Assembly (NCBI GenBank): GCA_963678705.1
Contig: OY783219.1
Location: forward strand, 310,001 to 374,000
Source of the DNA: Panorpa germanica
Lineage: Eukaryota > Arthropoda > Insecta > Mecoptera > Panorpidae
Direction: 5' to 3'
Length of the DNA: 64,000 bases
The position numbers and the translations under genes are program-made. The notes below the pieces were generated by a model, which worked only from the letters and a program-made list of their open reading frames with translations, was not told the origin of the DNA and did no database searches. Below, piece after piece: positions 12,781-24,178 of this stretch (position 1 is the first letter of the stretch; each line of letters starts with the position of its first letter).

Positions 12781-13215
12781 CAGAGATCTGCACAAATGCT
12801 TTTCAAAAGCATTTAAATATATTATTTTCCTATTTCAAATACAAAATAAAAAATAAATTTCATGTTAGCATTTAAATACAAAGTACAAAGTACGTATTTT
12901 AAAAATACATTTGAGAAAATAGAATACGCTTTATGTTACTAACACAATTTTTTTTTTTTTAATAATTATGAGAATTTACATAAAATATATATGTTATTTA
13001 TGTCATGGATTTTAATACCACTATTTGTTCAAATAAATTATCTTTCAATTTTCGTCGATGAGGTCTCATTATCATTTCACTAAACGAAAAGAGACGTTCT
13101 ACTGGGTCAGCACTGGGGTGTTGTATTTTAAAAATATCGTCCAATCGTCGTAATTTTCGCGACCTTTGAGTTTTTGCACATTCGTAAGAAATTGAGAACT
13201 CATTTTCATAATATC
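12781..13215 (-). mobile_element. hAT transposon end with transposase C-terminal fragment
   Basis: The terminus CAGAGATCTG at 12781-12790 is followed by subterminal repeats rich in AAATAC, a layout typical of insect hAT elements. Minus-strand translation of about 13010-13210 gives a stretch containing SADPVERLFSFSEMIMRPHR and ending FEQIVVLK, which matches the C-terminal dimerisation (hATC) region. The rest of the transposase is missing. A similar terminus lies at about 63660-63980. Confidence 0.7.
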
Positions 13216-13511
13216 ACAAGACGAAAAGCTAGCAATAAACTGTTACTTTTAGTAAAAATATGGGACAGGGCCCATAACCTAATAAAACTCGTTAGTTGCC
13301 AGTCAAGAAATAATCTTTTATTATCGATAGATAAAAGTTAAATAACAATAGCATATAAACAATAGATATACAAATTATATAGTAGATGTTGGTAGTGATC
13401 TAATTTTGATATCTATTTTTAACAGTAATGTACACTTAACATATTTGCCGTGTGACCCATCTGATTGCGATTGTAACATTTTATCTGTGTTTACAAATGT
13501 TCCTCACCGTT
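13216..13511. other. Spacer, nothing recognised
   Basis: AT-rich sequence downstream of the two-exon minus-strand gene. It may hold that gene's 3' untranslated region, but no AATAAA was singled out. Confidence 0.4.
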
Positions 13512-13946
13512 TTAATTTTTTGTATTATCTATCTCTTGCGCACTCTCGTCCATAAACATCTCTTCCAGTTTTTTCATTATATTTAATAATTGCTCTGGTT
13601 CCATGTAGTCCGTCACCGTGAGAGCTGTAGTCATCTGCTTGTTCTGCAACCAAAAATAAAGTATTTTATCAACGCTTGGTTACCCATTTCATCAACAGAC
13701 ACTGCTCAGCAATAGTTCATCTTCGTCTATCTTGTAGACTTCAGCTACTGCTTTAATCTTTTTGATCCTTTGTACAGCAAGTAGACTTCCCTGTTTAGAC
13801 GGATTGAATTCCGGGAAGATCTCATTGAGATTTCTAGGATGAGACTTCATAACCGATCTCTCTGCTGGAGCGGATTCCAACGTTCTATTCCTTTTCGCCT
13901 GCCTCTCCAAGTCTTCTTGGTTTATTCGCGATTTTTGTTCTTGCAA
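13512..13946 (-). CDS. Last two exons of an unrecognised host gene
   Basis: Two minus-strand exons look genuine. The first begins after an acceptor (ctacag) at 13947-13948 and runs to about 13701. The second begins after ttggttgcag at 13643 and ends at TAA 13512-13514. Both are open in phase 0, and codon use is less AT-biased than the surroundings. The first encodes a charged, probably helical stretch (LQEQKSRINQEDLERQAKRN) followed by a moderately conserved-looking region with many Lys/Ile. The second ends in an acidic tail (KKLEEMFMDESAQEID). The donor is not ideal (AGT|GTCTGT), so that boundary is approximate. Upstream exons would lie to the right but were not found. I do not recognise the family. 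Confidence 0.5.
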
Positions 13947-13959
13947 CTGTAGCTTTAAT

Positions 13960-14330
13960 GCAAATGCATGATAAAATCTGGTTATTATTTATTTTTTTAA
14001 TCACACTGTCCTTAAAGTTATTATTTCTACACTTCAGAAGTTTTTTTTAGCTTTCATCAATAATCTTTCAAATTATTATTACTATTATTTTTTTTTTATT
14101 TTGTAATAATATACCACGTTACAATCTGTTACAATAAGTACCTATGCTAACAATGAAAATTAACCTGGATAAGAAATAATCGTCCAGTGACGGCTATATC
14201 TATGAATGACAATTAAAAACGTTGTGGTAGCTTTAACACACTATGTTTATTTAGTCTTTTACAGTCAGACGTATATTTAGCACGTATATTAGACGTTTAT
14301 ATAGCAAATTCAAAATTCGAATTTGTCAAT
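13960..14330. other. AT-rich spacer
   Basis: Intron or intergenic DNA upstream of the minus-strand exons. No coding signal was recognised. Confidence 0.4.
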
Positions 14331-14334
14331 ATTT

Positions 14335-14665
14335 TCTTTCACAGTTTTAATGCTGAAGTCATGGTTTATGCATATGTTGCTTATGATCCACGGGATATCC
14401 ATAATGATTTTTACTGTTTTTGACTGAAATCTTTCTAGTACTACTATGTTTGAAACACTAGATCTTACCCAGAGTTCAATGCCATCGGTTTAAACAGGTT
14501 TCAGTATCGTTATACAAATCATTAGTTTGGATAAATGCGATTTGCGTCCAATAAGCCAGTGTAACTTTATGCACTTAAGATGTAGTTCCTTACGTTTTTC
14601 CGTGATATGCTTTTTCCAGGTTCGGCGCCGATCTAATTGCATGCCAAACTTAGACTCTTCACATT
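14335..14665 (-). pseudogene. Jockey-like LINE reverse transcriptase C-terminal fragment
   Basis: Minus-strand translation gives LDRRRTWKKHITEKRKELHL, then LHWLIGRKSHLS, DGIELWV and SNIVVLERFQSKTVKIIMDI in order. This is the conserved 'thumb/connection' stretch after the reverse transcriptase palm in Jockey-type LINEs. It is a short decayed fragment with no flanking domains. Confidence 0.65.
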
Positions 14666-15023
14666 GTGGTATAAAAATTATTTATTAAATTACTCCGATT
14701 AATAATTTGCACTTTCGTAAACTTTCAGTTACTCAAAATTATTATTTACTTTGATTCGTAATAATTTTTTTTAATGAATTATTTGTTTACTTATCTAGGT
14801 AACAACTAATTTTCTTCTTTTTCAAATTATTCTATTAAGGATGTATGAGCGAGGGCGTGGTGTAATAGTGAATTTTGAAGGGTGGGGATAGGCTTGAGCA
14901 TTTGCGGGGAAAAGGGAAGAAAATTATCACGTGACGCGAATTTTACAATTGGCAACACAAATTTTTTTTAATTATTTTTTTCCATGTGACATTTGAATAA
15001 ATTTAAATTTTTGACATTTAAAA

Positions 15024-15466
15024 ATGGATATAGCTCAAAAGCTTGACAAGAAAGGATTATTTTGTAAAGAACGACCACTAGAAATAGATAATAATTCATT
15101 AAATATGTGTTTGGATCTACGGTATGTATAATGATTGTATTTGATATTAGATTTTATATTATTCATTTATACATGTAAATTGTTTACAATTTTTTTTAGA
15201 AATTGTCGGATGTTTAGTACTTTCACAATCATCAAACATACGCATTGAATCTTTCATAAAACCTCAGTATGCAGTTTAACATTTTAGGATCAATTGTTGA
15301 AGGCCGACGAATTATTGACATAAATAAAATAGCCAATGATATGTGGTGTGATTCGTGTACTGATGCCCTGTCTTTGCGATTTGTAAAAAAAGTAGATGTC
15401 AGAAGATGTAAAAAAATGTCCGAGATTAAAACATCACAACAAACCACCACTGGTAAATGAGTTATT
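15024..15466 (+). pseudogene. Possible Mutator-like transposase-domain fragment
   Basis: An open stretch at 15269-15457 encodes SIVEGRRIIDINKIANDMWC followed by DSC and LSLRF. This resembles the start of the 'Mutator-like transposase' domain found in many invertebrate repeat proteins (G.RI.D, then CxxC, then LSL). A short exon-like ORF upstream (ATG at 15024, MDIAQKLDKKGLFCKERP..., donor near 15122, acceptor at 15198-15199) may belong to the same gene, but the frames do not join without a shift. The rest of the domain is absent. This is a resemblance call only. Confidence 0.4.
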
Positions 15467-15469
15467 AAT

Positions 15470-15850
15470 GGAGAAACTGCTATGGGTAAATATTTCTATA
15501 AAAAGAAGATAGTAATATTCAATTTATTTTGTTTTCTATTCTTTAATTATGACTAATAATTTCTACGCACAACTTTATAAATATTATTTTTCATTAAGCC
15601 GTCCGATTAATGAATAATACGATTATTAACTTGCTATAGACTCAATTGATAATTTTATATGTGTTATTATGTGATTTTGAATTTAGTTAAAAGATAATTT
15701 TAAATCAGCAAAACAAATATTTTTATATAAATCAAATTTAGATATACAAAAATAATATATAATTGTTGTTTGCATTTTACTTTCATTTTAATGTTACTAA
15801 ACTACACCCTAGAACTTATATTTCACTCATGAAAACGCAAGATGGTAAAT
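15470..15850. other. AT-rich spacer
   Basis: Nothing recognised between the transposase-like fragment and the LINE remnant. Confidence 0.4.
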
Positions 15851-16825
15851 AGGCTAGAATCAACAGTGAGAAGGCCACAATTTTCGCTGATTACTTTGAA
15901 CAAGTTTTCAAACCATTTCCTCCAACCTGCTGTGAAAATGAAGAACAATACATACATGGGTTTCTAAGAGTCCCATCGCAGCCAGGAACCTATAAAAGGC
16001 ATAAGAGTCAAAGAAATAGAAAACCAGGTATTGACAAGATAAACGGAAAAATTCTGAAGGAGTTATTCAGCTCACTATTTTATTTAACGCAATCCTAAGA
16101 CTGAGGACATTTCCGCTTAAATGGAAAACAGCAGAAATAATATTAATTCCAAAACCAGATAAATACGCAAAAGAGGTGTCATCATACTGGCTCATCAGTT
16201 TTCTCCCGGTAGTGTCAACACTGTTTGAAAAGTTAATTCTAAAAAGACTTAAGATCATTTTCGAAAATAGTAAATTAATTCCCACACATCAGTTTGGTTT
16301 AGACAACAGCATGCTACAACTGAACTAGTACATAGAGTAGCCTGCACCAAAAATTCTGCACTACAGGAGAAGAAATATTGCTCAGCAGCTTTTTTGGATA
16401 TCAGCCAAGCGTTTGACAAAGTATGGCATCCAGGACTATTGTTTAAACTAAAAACTGCACTGCCAGCCAAATGACTTTTTCCAAATCCTTAAGCCTTATC
16501 TCACAAACAGAAAGTTTATGATAAAATATCAGAACGAAAAATCAACGATACGTGACATTGAATCGGGCGTACCTCAAGGTAGTGTTCTTAAACCAGTACT
16601 ATATTTATTATTTACTTCTGATCATCCTACCATGCGTGAAACAACAGTAGCAACCTACGCTGGTGATACCGCAATTCTGGCACTTCATGAAGACTCCGTC
16701 ATTGCTTCCGCAAAACTGCAGAAATATCTACTACAGATTCAGAATTGGTTAAAAGATTGGATGATAAAAGTAAACGAAACTAAATCAGTTCACGTAACGT
16801 TCACACTAAGGAGGAATTCCTGAAC
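15850..16825 (+). pseudogene. Jockey-type LINE reverse transcriptase pseudogene
   Basis: Across frames the plus strand shows the reverse transcriptase blocks in order: KPGIDKINGKILKEL (16020-16070), RTFPLKWKTAEIILIPKPDK (16105-16165), VVSTLFEKLILKRLK, AAFLDISQAFDKVWHPGLL (16390-16440), SGVPQGSVLKPVLYLLF (16563-16617) and YAGDTAILA (16660-16690). The catalytic YADD motif is changed to YAGD. Several frameshifts are present. The fragment ends without RNase H at 16821. Confidence 0.85.
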
Positions 16826-16984
16826 ATTTGATATAATCGATAATTATTATTTTTATACACAACTTGTCTAAATTAAATATTTAAAAACTATGTACGGTGA
16901 AAATTTCATGTCTCTGTTAAAAAAGCGGCGGCAATAAATGGCGTAATAACTATTCGATGAAGCACCAAGGAAGTCTAACTGTCA

Positions 16985-18016
16985 TTTCAATAATTAGATT
17001 AGATAGAACGATATTTATCCGGTACAAAAATCTTATATGGTATCTTCTAAACGGCGCCTACAAAGTTTTTCAAATTTTGATATTTTCTAGAGGACAAATT
17101 TCTAAGACTTTCTACGTCCCAGAAAATATATCTGAATTTCGCTGGAAGAAGTAAATGTGGAAAAACAGGAAATTTTCAAAAAACACTTTTGCAAATATCT
17201 CATGAACAAGAAATGATAGAAAACTGAAAATTGGGGTGTGTATTGAGATAATAATTTTACACATTTTCCAATAATTAAAAATCCGAAATTTGAGTACAGT
17301 AGTGGCGCGAATTTCAGGGGGCAATGTTACGATGGTGTTAGAACGTTGAAATTTGGTATCGAAAGTGCAAGTACGGGAACGACAAGGGCTAGAGATAAGA
17401 TGATAGAAGGAGCGAGGGGCTAAGCTTTCTTAAAAACAGAAATTAACTAATGTAATTGGTAGGTTTACAATGAAACGAATGAAAATAAACAATAATAATA
17501 TTTAACATTTATCTTATCGAATAATTATTCAAAAATAATGTATAATGTAAAAGTAATGGTAATTGATAAGAGATTGATGCGCAGAGGGGTTGAAGCGAAG
17601 GATTTTTTAATTATAGCGCTAAAGCGGGGCGCTGGGAAAGTGCTCTTAGGACCGACGATGCTCAGAGAAGGAGCGATACAGAGCTGCTGAGCGTGTGCGG
17701 TGGTGCAGGAAGGAGGGGCGCTCTGTGGTGGAGGTTTACAGGAATCATATTAAAAGTTCGGAAGCGTTAGAGAGCATGGAGCCAAAAGGTGATGATTGGG
17801 GCTTAGGGGCGGGGCACTGGAGATTGGTGAATACAGTGCTTAATTAGTGTAAATAAAGAGATTAAAATAAAATGAAAGAACATACATTTATAAAAGATAT
17901 ATTTTAGCGAAAATTACCTGAAAATTATATTTGACATTTCGTTAAATTTAGCAAATAACTTTTATTTAACCATAAATATTATATACACGTCGCTTTGCGA
18001 CGGAACAAAGCGCTAG
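16985..18016 (+). mobile_element. Diverged D-family Helitron copy
   Basis: The left part (about 16990-17200) aligns loosely with the 5' half of D copies ('cctattt..tagag..aaattctaagac' segment). The right end is a canonical D terminus: hairpin CGTCGC/GCGACG at 17988-18002 and CTAG at 18013-18016, followed with no gap by the TCC start of the next D copy. The middle (about 17300-17850) is G-richer DNA not seen in other copies and of unknown origin. Confidence 0.6.
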
Positions 18017-18860
18017 TCCTATATTATAATGTTCCAACTGAAAGTTTATATGTTTATTTGTTTATATGAGACCGCGATTTGTATGGTGGCTCGAAAACAG
18101 CTCCGCGCATTTTCTTGAAAATTGCCTATTTCCTAGAGAAAATAATTCTAAGACTATTGCCGTCCTCGGATTTTTCCCTGAATTTCCTGGAAACCCGTAG
18201 TTTTGGAAAAACTAAAAAAAAAATTTACTTTTTGCTCTATAACTTTTAATTCGTAAAAGATATAAAGTTTAAATTTGGCATGAGTATTACAGTGTTGAAT
18301 GCTAACTTTTTTTGAAAATTAGAAATTGAAAAATTGGAAAAGGGAGCCTTGAGAAAATTAGGGGGCGCGGTAAGAAACTTTAAAGAAAACTCAAATTTTG
18401 GATTACATAATAATAAAATATGTTATTAAAAAAAAAAAATTCAAAAATTTTATTTGAGGGCAACAGGAACGGTTTTTGCCGAGGATAAAAATAGGGCTAG
18501 AAAGTTGAAATCTTTTATATGGACTAACTTTGGTACCTAATTTACAAATCGAAAAAAAAAATCCCAAATTTAAAAAAAAAGTTGGTCAAATAATGAACAA
18601 ATTGAAAAAAAAAAATTTTTTTAGTCAGTTTATTTGAAAAATATTTAGTTGTTATATCTATACTAATATTAAAAAGCGACAGAGTTTGTTTGTTTGAACG
18701 CGCTAATCTCCGAAACTACTGGTTCGAATTGAATAATTCTTTTTGTGTTGGATAGTCCAGTTATCGAGGAAGGCTATAGGCTATATAACATCACGCTACG
18801 ATCAATAGGAGCAAAGATATAGTGGTAAATGTGTAAAAAACGGGAGAAATATTATAAAGC

Positions 18861-20636
18861 ACAATCGAGTAGTCATTCGATACGTGATAGACGTGTTTTG
18901 TTTGTTTCCTTAAAATAATTTAATTGAACTAATATTATTAAATATACATATATATAAATTAATTAAAAAGTAAATTTAAATTTAAAGTAAAATTGCATTA
19001 TCTAAAATATTATTATTTTAATATTCAAATTTTCTGAATTTAAAAAATGAATTTGAATTCTGAGGGGAAAGTGGGAGTTGACCCCAATATAAATTTATAC
19101 AATGAAGATAATTTAACTTTATCTTCTTATAAAATTATGATTCAGAAAGAAGATATTCTAAATGAAAAATATGGGATCAGTACATTAAAAACAGCAAAAA
19201 TGCTATATAATTCAGAATATGGAAAAGATATTACAGAAATAAAGAAAATAGGGAAAAATAGAATAATGGCGGTATGTAAAAATCCTAAATCAGCTAATAT
19301 GTTAGTGAAATTAAATAACAAGAAAACATCAGGAGTTGATATGTTTATACCAATGTTTTGGATTACAAGAATTTGAATTATCAAAAATGTAGATATTGAA
19401 TTTTCGGAGGAAGAATTAAAAGAAAACATTTATAGTGACCCGTATAAAATCCACTCCATAAGGAGATTAAAAAGGAGAGTGAAAGTTGAAGATGAAATTA
19501 AATATGAGGACTCTACAAATATTATCATTTTCTTTGAAGGCCAAAATTTACCTCAATATATTTATATTTGGAATGCTAAATTACCCTGTGAATCATTTAT
19601 TAAAAATACGAGACAATGTTATAAATGTTTAAGATATAACCATACGGCCAATCAATGTAAAGGAAAGAGTAGATGTAGCAAATGTGGTTCAAATGAACAT
19701 ACGCTAAATTTATGTAAAAATGAAATTATAAAATGTGTAAATTGTGATGAAGAACATGATGCGACTGATAAAAATTGCAAAGAAAGAAAAAGGCAACAAG
19801 AAATAAAAATTTTAATGGGAAACAGAAATCTTAGTTATCAAGAAGCCGCTATTGAAATACCTCAAATTTGGAAAGACAAAAATTCGTATGCTGTAACTAC
19901 AAAAAATAGATTTGATATATTATCTAATTATGAAAAGGACTTTCCTCAAAATTTAACAAGTCGTGAAAATAGTATACCATCATATAAGCCAGCACCCATT
20001 AGAAAAAGAACATATTTAGATAGAAACTGTAAAAAGGAAAATATTAAAAAACAAAATAATATAAATGATAATAAAATTGAAACTAAACAGAATGAGAAAG
20101 AACAAAGTTTCATTAATTATATTACAAATTCTACACCTAGAACTTATAATACAAGGAACAATTACAGAAAAAATGAACAAGATAATGACGAGGAACAAAC
20201 AGAAAATAATTCTCAGAGGTCCATAAAAGTACCAAAAATTCAATCCAACTCTAAATTATTAGTATCACAAAATTTTAGTGAAAATAAAAATGAAGAAAGA
20301 AATAAATTCATGACGCATTCAAATAAATTTTCTATATTTGAAAATATAGAAAGAGGAAGAAAAAAATAGCGAAATTATAAAAATAATGTAATATAAGAGC
20401 ATACATATTAGAGTAACATATAAAATTATAATTATTAAATAGCGTCTATTCGTAAATAAGGTTTCTAGAAATTGATATTATACAGTGGAACGGACGGAAA
20501 TTAATTAGTGAAATATTAAAATATTCATAAATTTGTAAAATTAAATTATAAATTATAAAAGATGTATTTAAAAAAGATTGTTGGTGGCTATGACGAAAGA
20601 AAGTCAAGGCAAATAAGTGAATAAATATAAAAAAAA
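18861..20636 (+). mobile_element. ORF1-only retroposon, outer copy
   Basis: A 1,776-bp insert is flanked by the 13-bp direct repeat AATATTATAAAGC (18848-18860 and 20637-20649) and ends in AATAAATATAAAAAAAA, a poly-A-like tail. These are hallmarks of LINE-machinery retroposition. It has a 186-bp leader, an ORF1-type coding region and a 267-bp 3' region. No ORF2 (endonuclease/reverse transcriptase) is present or implied by the spacing. The organisation resembles mammalian HAL1, which is an L1 ORF1-only element. The mirror copy is at 22403-24178. Confidence 0.8.
19047..20369 (+). pseudogene. LINE ORF1-type zinc-knuckle protein, stopped copy
   Basis: This is the same gene as 22670-23992 but with a TGA at 19374-19376 in place of the glycine at residue 110. 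That splits it into 109-codon and downstream 296-codon frames. One other coding difference (Thr for Arg in the YEDS.N stretch near 19515) was noticed. The remainder, including the three zinc knuckles, is intact. It sits in the outer Helitron copy. Confidence 0.85.
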
Positions 20637-20824
20637 AATATTATAAAGCGACAGAGTTTGTTTGTTTGAACGCGCTAATCTCCGAAACTACTGGTTCGAA
20701 TTGAATAATTCTTTTTGTGTTGGATAGTCCAGTTATCGAGGAAGGCTATAGGCTATATAACATCACGCTACGACCAATAGGAGCAAAGATATAGTGGTAA
20801 ATGTGTAAAAAACGGGAGAAATTA

Positions 20825-21350
20825 TTTCATCTTTGAAGCCTTCCGTTGCGTGCGCCGTGAAAACGGTTCAAGATACACAAAAAATATGTATTAAAGAATA
20901 ATAGCTCTTTTAATGATCTAAAAAACAGTCCGCGATAGTATATGTCTATCTTTTAAGATTAACTCACAAAAACCGCTTTTATGGTATTTCAACAAAAAAC
21001 TTTAAAGATTACAATGATATATAACTCCCAAACAAAACCAACTCGCTCTCTGCGCTGGCCGACGCGGCGGGAGAGAGGCGGTGCTTGCGGGCAAGCCGGG
21101 AGGGGGGTGTAGCTCAACGAGATACCATGCCGCGCGGGTCACTCGCGCGGTCGGCTCCCTACTGAACGGTTGAATGCAGCGCTAATTTGTTTATGCGATA
21201 TAATTATCATCGTAATATTACTTTTTAAACACAGTTTCATTTTGTAGTTGTTTTCTATATAGTAGGTACTTTATTTGTTTTAGGATAGTATTTAGTTACA
21301 CAATAATAACACTTTTTTGTTTTTATGTAGATTATCTTAATATATATAAA
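20825..21350. other. Helitron internal region with GC-rich core
   Basis: Non-coding part of the outer Helitron copy. It includes a GC-rich block at about 21040-21160 (CGCGCGGGTCACTCGCGCGG forms an internal stem) in an otherwise AT-rich element. The mirror in the inner copy is 21689-22214. Confidence 0.6.
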
Positions 21351-22402
21351 CTAGCTGTCCCGGCCACGCGTTGCTGTGACTAACGTTTTTGTCATATTAC
21401 ATTACATAGCGCCATCTATTGAATATTTACTCAATCTAGTCAACAGATTTCGATTTACTCAACAGAATATTTACTCAATCTAGTCAACAGATGTCGCCAT
21501 CATCGTCGCCCGATGTCATATGTTATATACAGATAATTAATAGACAAATAATTAGCAATAAGATAAATAAATTGAGATGTAAGCTATCCTATCTTTCAAG
21601 TTGGGTCAAACTGCACACGGTGTACAAATTTCATTAAAATCGGTTAAGTAGTTTAGGAGTCCATAGCGGACAACACAGTGACACGTAATTTATATATATT
21701 AAGATAATCTACATAAAAACAAAAAAGTGTTATTATTGTGTAACTAAATACTATCCTAAAACAAATAAAGTACCTACTATATAGAAAACAACTACAAAAT
21801 GAAACTGTGTTTAAAAAGTAATATTACGATGATAATTATATCGCATAAACAAATTAGCGCTGCATTCAACCGTTCAGTAGGGAGCCGACCGCGCGAGTGA
21901 CCCGCGCGGCATGGTATCTCGTTGAGCTACACCCCCCTCCCGGCTTGCCCGCAAGCACCGCCTCTCTCCCGCCGCGTCGGCCAGCGCAGAGAGCGAGTTG
22001 GTTTTGTTTGGGAGTTATATATCATTGTAATCTTTAAAGTTTTTTGTTGAAATACCATAAAAGCGGTTTTTGTGAGTTAATCTTAAAAGATAGACATATA
22101 CTATCGCGGACTGTTTTTTAGATCATTAAAAGAGCTATTATTCTTTAATACATATTTTTTGTGTATCTTGAACCGTTTTCACGGCGCACGCAACGGAAGG
22201 CTTCAAAGATGAAATAATTTCTCCCGTTTTTTACACATTTACCACTATATCTTTGCTCCTATTGGTCGTAGCGTGATGTTATATAGCCTATAGCCTTCCT
22301 CGATAACTGGACTATCCAACACAAAAAGAATTATTCAATTCGAACCAGTAGTTTCGGAGATTAGCGCGTTCAAACAAACAAACTCTGTCGCTTTATAATA
22401 TT

Positions 22403-24178
22403 TTTTTTTTATATTTATTCACTTATTTGCCTTGACTTTCTTTCGTCATAGCCACCAACAATCTTTTTTAAATACATCTTTTATAATTTATAATTTAATT
22501 TTACAAATTTATGAATATTTTAATATTTCACTAATTAATTTCCGTCCGTTCCACTGTATAATATCAATTTCTAGAAACCTTATTTACGAATAGACGCTAT
22601 TTAATAATTATAATTTTATATGTTACTCTAATATGTATGCTCTTATATTACATTATTTTTATAATTTCGCTATTTTTTTCTTCCTCTTTCTATATTTTCA
22701 AATATAGAAAATTTATTTGAATGCGTCATGAATTTATTTCTTTCTTCATTTTTATTTTCACTAAAATTTTGTGATACTAATAATTTAGAGTTGGATTGAA
22801 TTTTTGGTACTTTTATGGACCTCTGAGAATTATTTTCTGTTTGTTCCTCGTCATTATCTTGTTCATTTTTTCTGTAATTGTTCCTTGTATTATAAGTTCT
22901 AGGTGTAGAATTTGTAATATAATTAATGAAACTTTGTTCTTTCTCATTCTGTTTAGTTTCAATTTTATTATCATTTATATTATTTTGTTTTTTAATATTT
23001 TCCTTTTTACAGTTTCTATCTAAATATGTTCTTTTTCTAATGGGTGCTGGCTTATATGATGGTATACTATTTTCACGACTTGTTAAATTTTGAGGAAAGT
23101 CCTTTTCATAATTAGATAATATATCAAATCTATTTTTTGTAGTTACAGCATACGAATTTTTGTCTTTCCAAATTTGAGGTATTTCAATAGCGGCTTCTTG
23201 ATAACTAAGATTTCTGTTTCCCATTAAAATTTTTATTTCTTGTTGCCTTTTTCTTTCTTTGCAATTTTTATCAGTCGCATCATGTTCTTCATCACAATTT
23301 ACACATTTTATAATTTCATTTTTACATAAATTTAGCGTATGTTCATTTGAACCACATTTGCTACATCTACTCTTTCCTTTACATTGATTGGCCGTATGGT
23401 TATATCTTAAACATTTATAACATTGTCTCGTATTTTTAATAAATGATTCACAGGGTAATTTAGCATTCCAAATATAAATATATTGAGGTAAATTTTGGCC
23501 TTCAAAGAAAATGATAATATTTCTAGAGTCCTCATATTTAATTTCATCTTCAACTTTCACTCTCCTTTTTAATCTCCTTATGGAGTGGATTTTATACGGG
23601 TCACTATAAATGTTTTCTTTTAATTCTTCCTCCGAAAATTCAATATCTACATTTTTGATAATTCCAATTCTTGTAATCCAAAACATTGGTATAAACATAT
23701 CAACTCCTGATGTTTTCTTGTTATTTAATTTCACTAACATATTAGCTGATTTAGGATTTTTACATACCGCCATTATTCTATTTTTCCCTATTTTCTTTAT
23801 TTCTGTAATATCTTTTCCATATTCTGAATTATATAGCATTTTTGCTGTTTTTAATGTACTGATCCCATATTTTTCATTTAGAATATCTTCTTTCTGAATC
23901 ATAATTTTATAAGAAGATAAAGTTAAATTATCTTCATTGTATAAATTTATATTGGGGTCAACTCCCACTTTCCCCTCAGAATTCAAATTCATTTTTTAAA
24001 TTCAGAAAATTTGAATATTAAAATAATAATATTTTAGATAATGCAATTTTACTTTAAATTTAAATTTACTTTTTAATTAATTTATATATATGTATATTTA
24101 ATAATATTAGTTCAATTAAATTATTTTAAGGAAACAAACAAAACACGTCTATCACGTATCGAATGACTACTCGATTGT
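22403..24178 (-). mobile_element. ORF1-only retroposon, inner copy
   Basis: Mirror image of 18861-20636, with the same 13-bp target duplication on both sides. The retroposon therefore entered the Helitron once, before the Helitron copied itself. Confidence 0.8.
22670..23992 (-). CDS. LINE ORF1-type RNA-binding protein with three zinc knuckles
   Basis: An intact 440-residue protein. Residues about 55-185 resemble the RRM-like, strand-rich domain of insect LINE ORF1 proteins. Three CCHC-type knuckles follow: CYKCLRYNHTANQC (191-204), CSKCGSNEHTLNLC (210-223) and CVNCDEEHDATDKNC (230-244). The C-terminal ~195 residues are basic, Asn/Lys-rich and probably disordered. In Jockey/I-type LINEs this protein binds element RNA and helps target-primed reverse transcription. 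Here it stands alone, so any mobility would need enzymes supplied in trans. The start is the first ATG of the frame, 186 bp inside the retroposon. A diverged relative is at about 57800-58440. Confidence 0.82.
   Translation of the reverse strand: MNLNSEGKVGVDPNINLYNEDNLTLSSYKIMIQKEDILNEKYGISTLKTAKMLYNSEYGKDITEIKKIGKNRIMAVCKNPKSANMLVKLNNKKTSGVDMFIPMFWITRIGIIKNVDIEFSEEELKENIYSDPYKIHSIRRLKRRVKVEDEIKYEDSRNIIIFFEGQNLPQYIYIWNAKLPCESFIKNTRQCYKCLRYNHTANQCKGKSRCSKCGSNEHTLNLCKNEIIKCVNCDEEHDATDKNCKERKRQQEIKILMGNRNLSYQEAAIEIPQIWKDKNSYAVTTKNRFDILSNYEKDFPQNLTSRENSIPSYKPAPIRKRTYLDRNCKKENIKKQNNINDNKIETKQNEKEQSFINYITNSTPRTYNTRNNYRKNEQDNDEEQTENNSQRSIKVPKIQSNSKLLVSQNFSENKNEERNKFMTHSNKFSIFENIERGRKK

Larger units (their letters stand above)
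18657..20825 (+). repeat. Duplicated Helitron 5' region, outer copy
   Basis: About 185 bp beginning TACTAATATTA(T)AAAGCGACAG and ending AAACGGGAGAAAT occurs twice in direct orientation: 18661-18850 and about 20639-20829. The retroposon sits between them. The mirror pair in the inner copy lies at about 22210-22400 and 24189-24378. Confidence 0.8.

Noticed and set aside
21040-21180. GC-rich block with TAGCTCAACGAG resembling a tRNA A box
   Set aside because: No B box at the right distance and no cloverleaf; it is part of the Helitron body.
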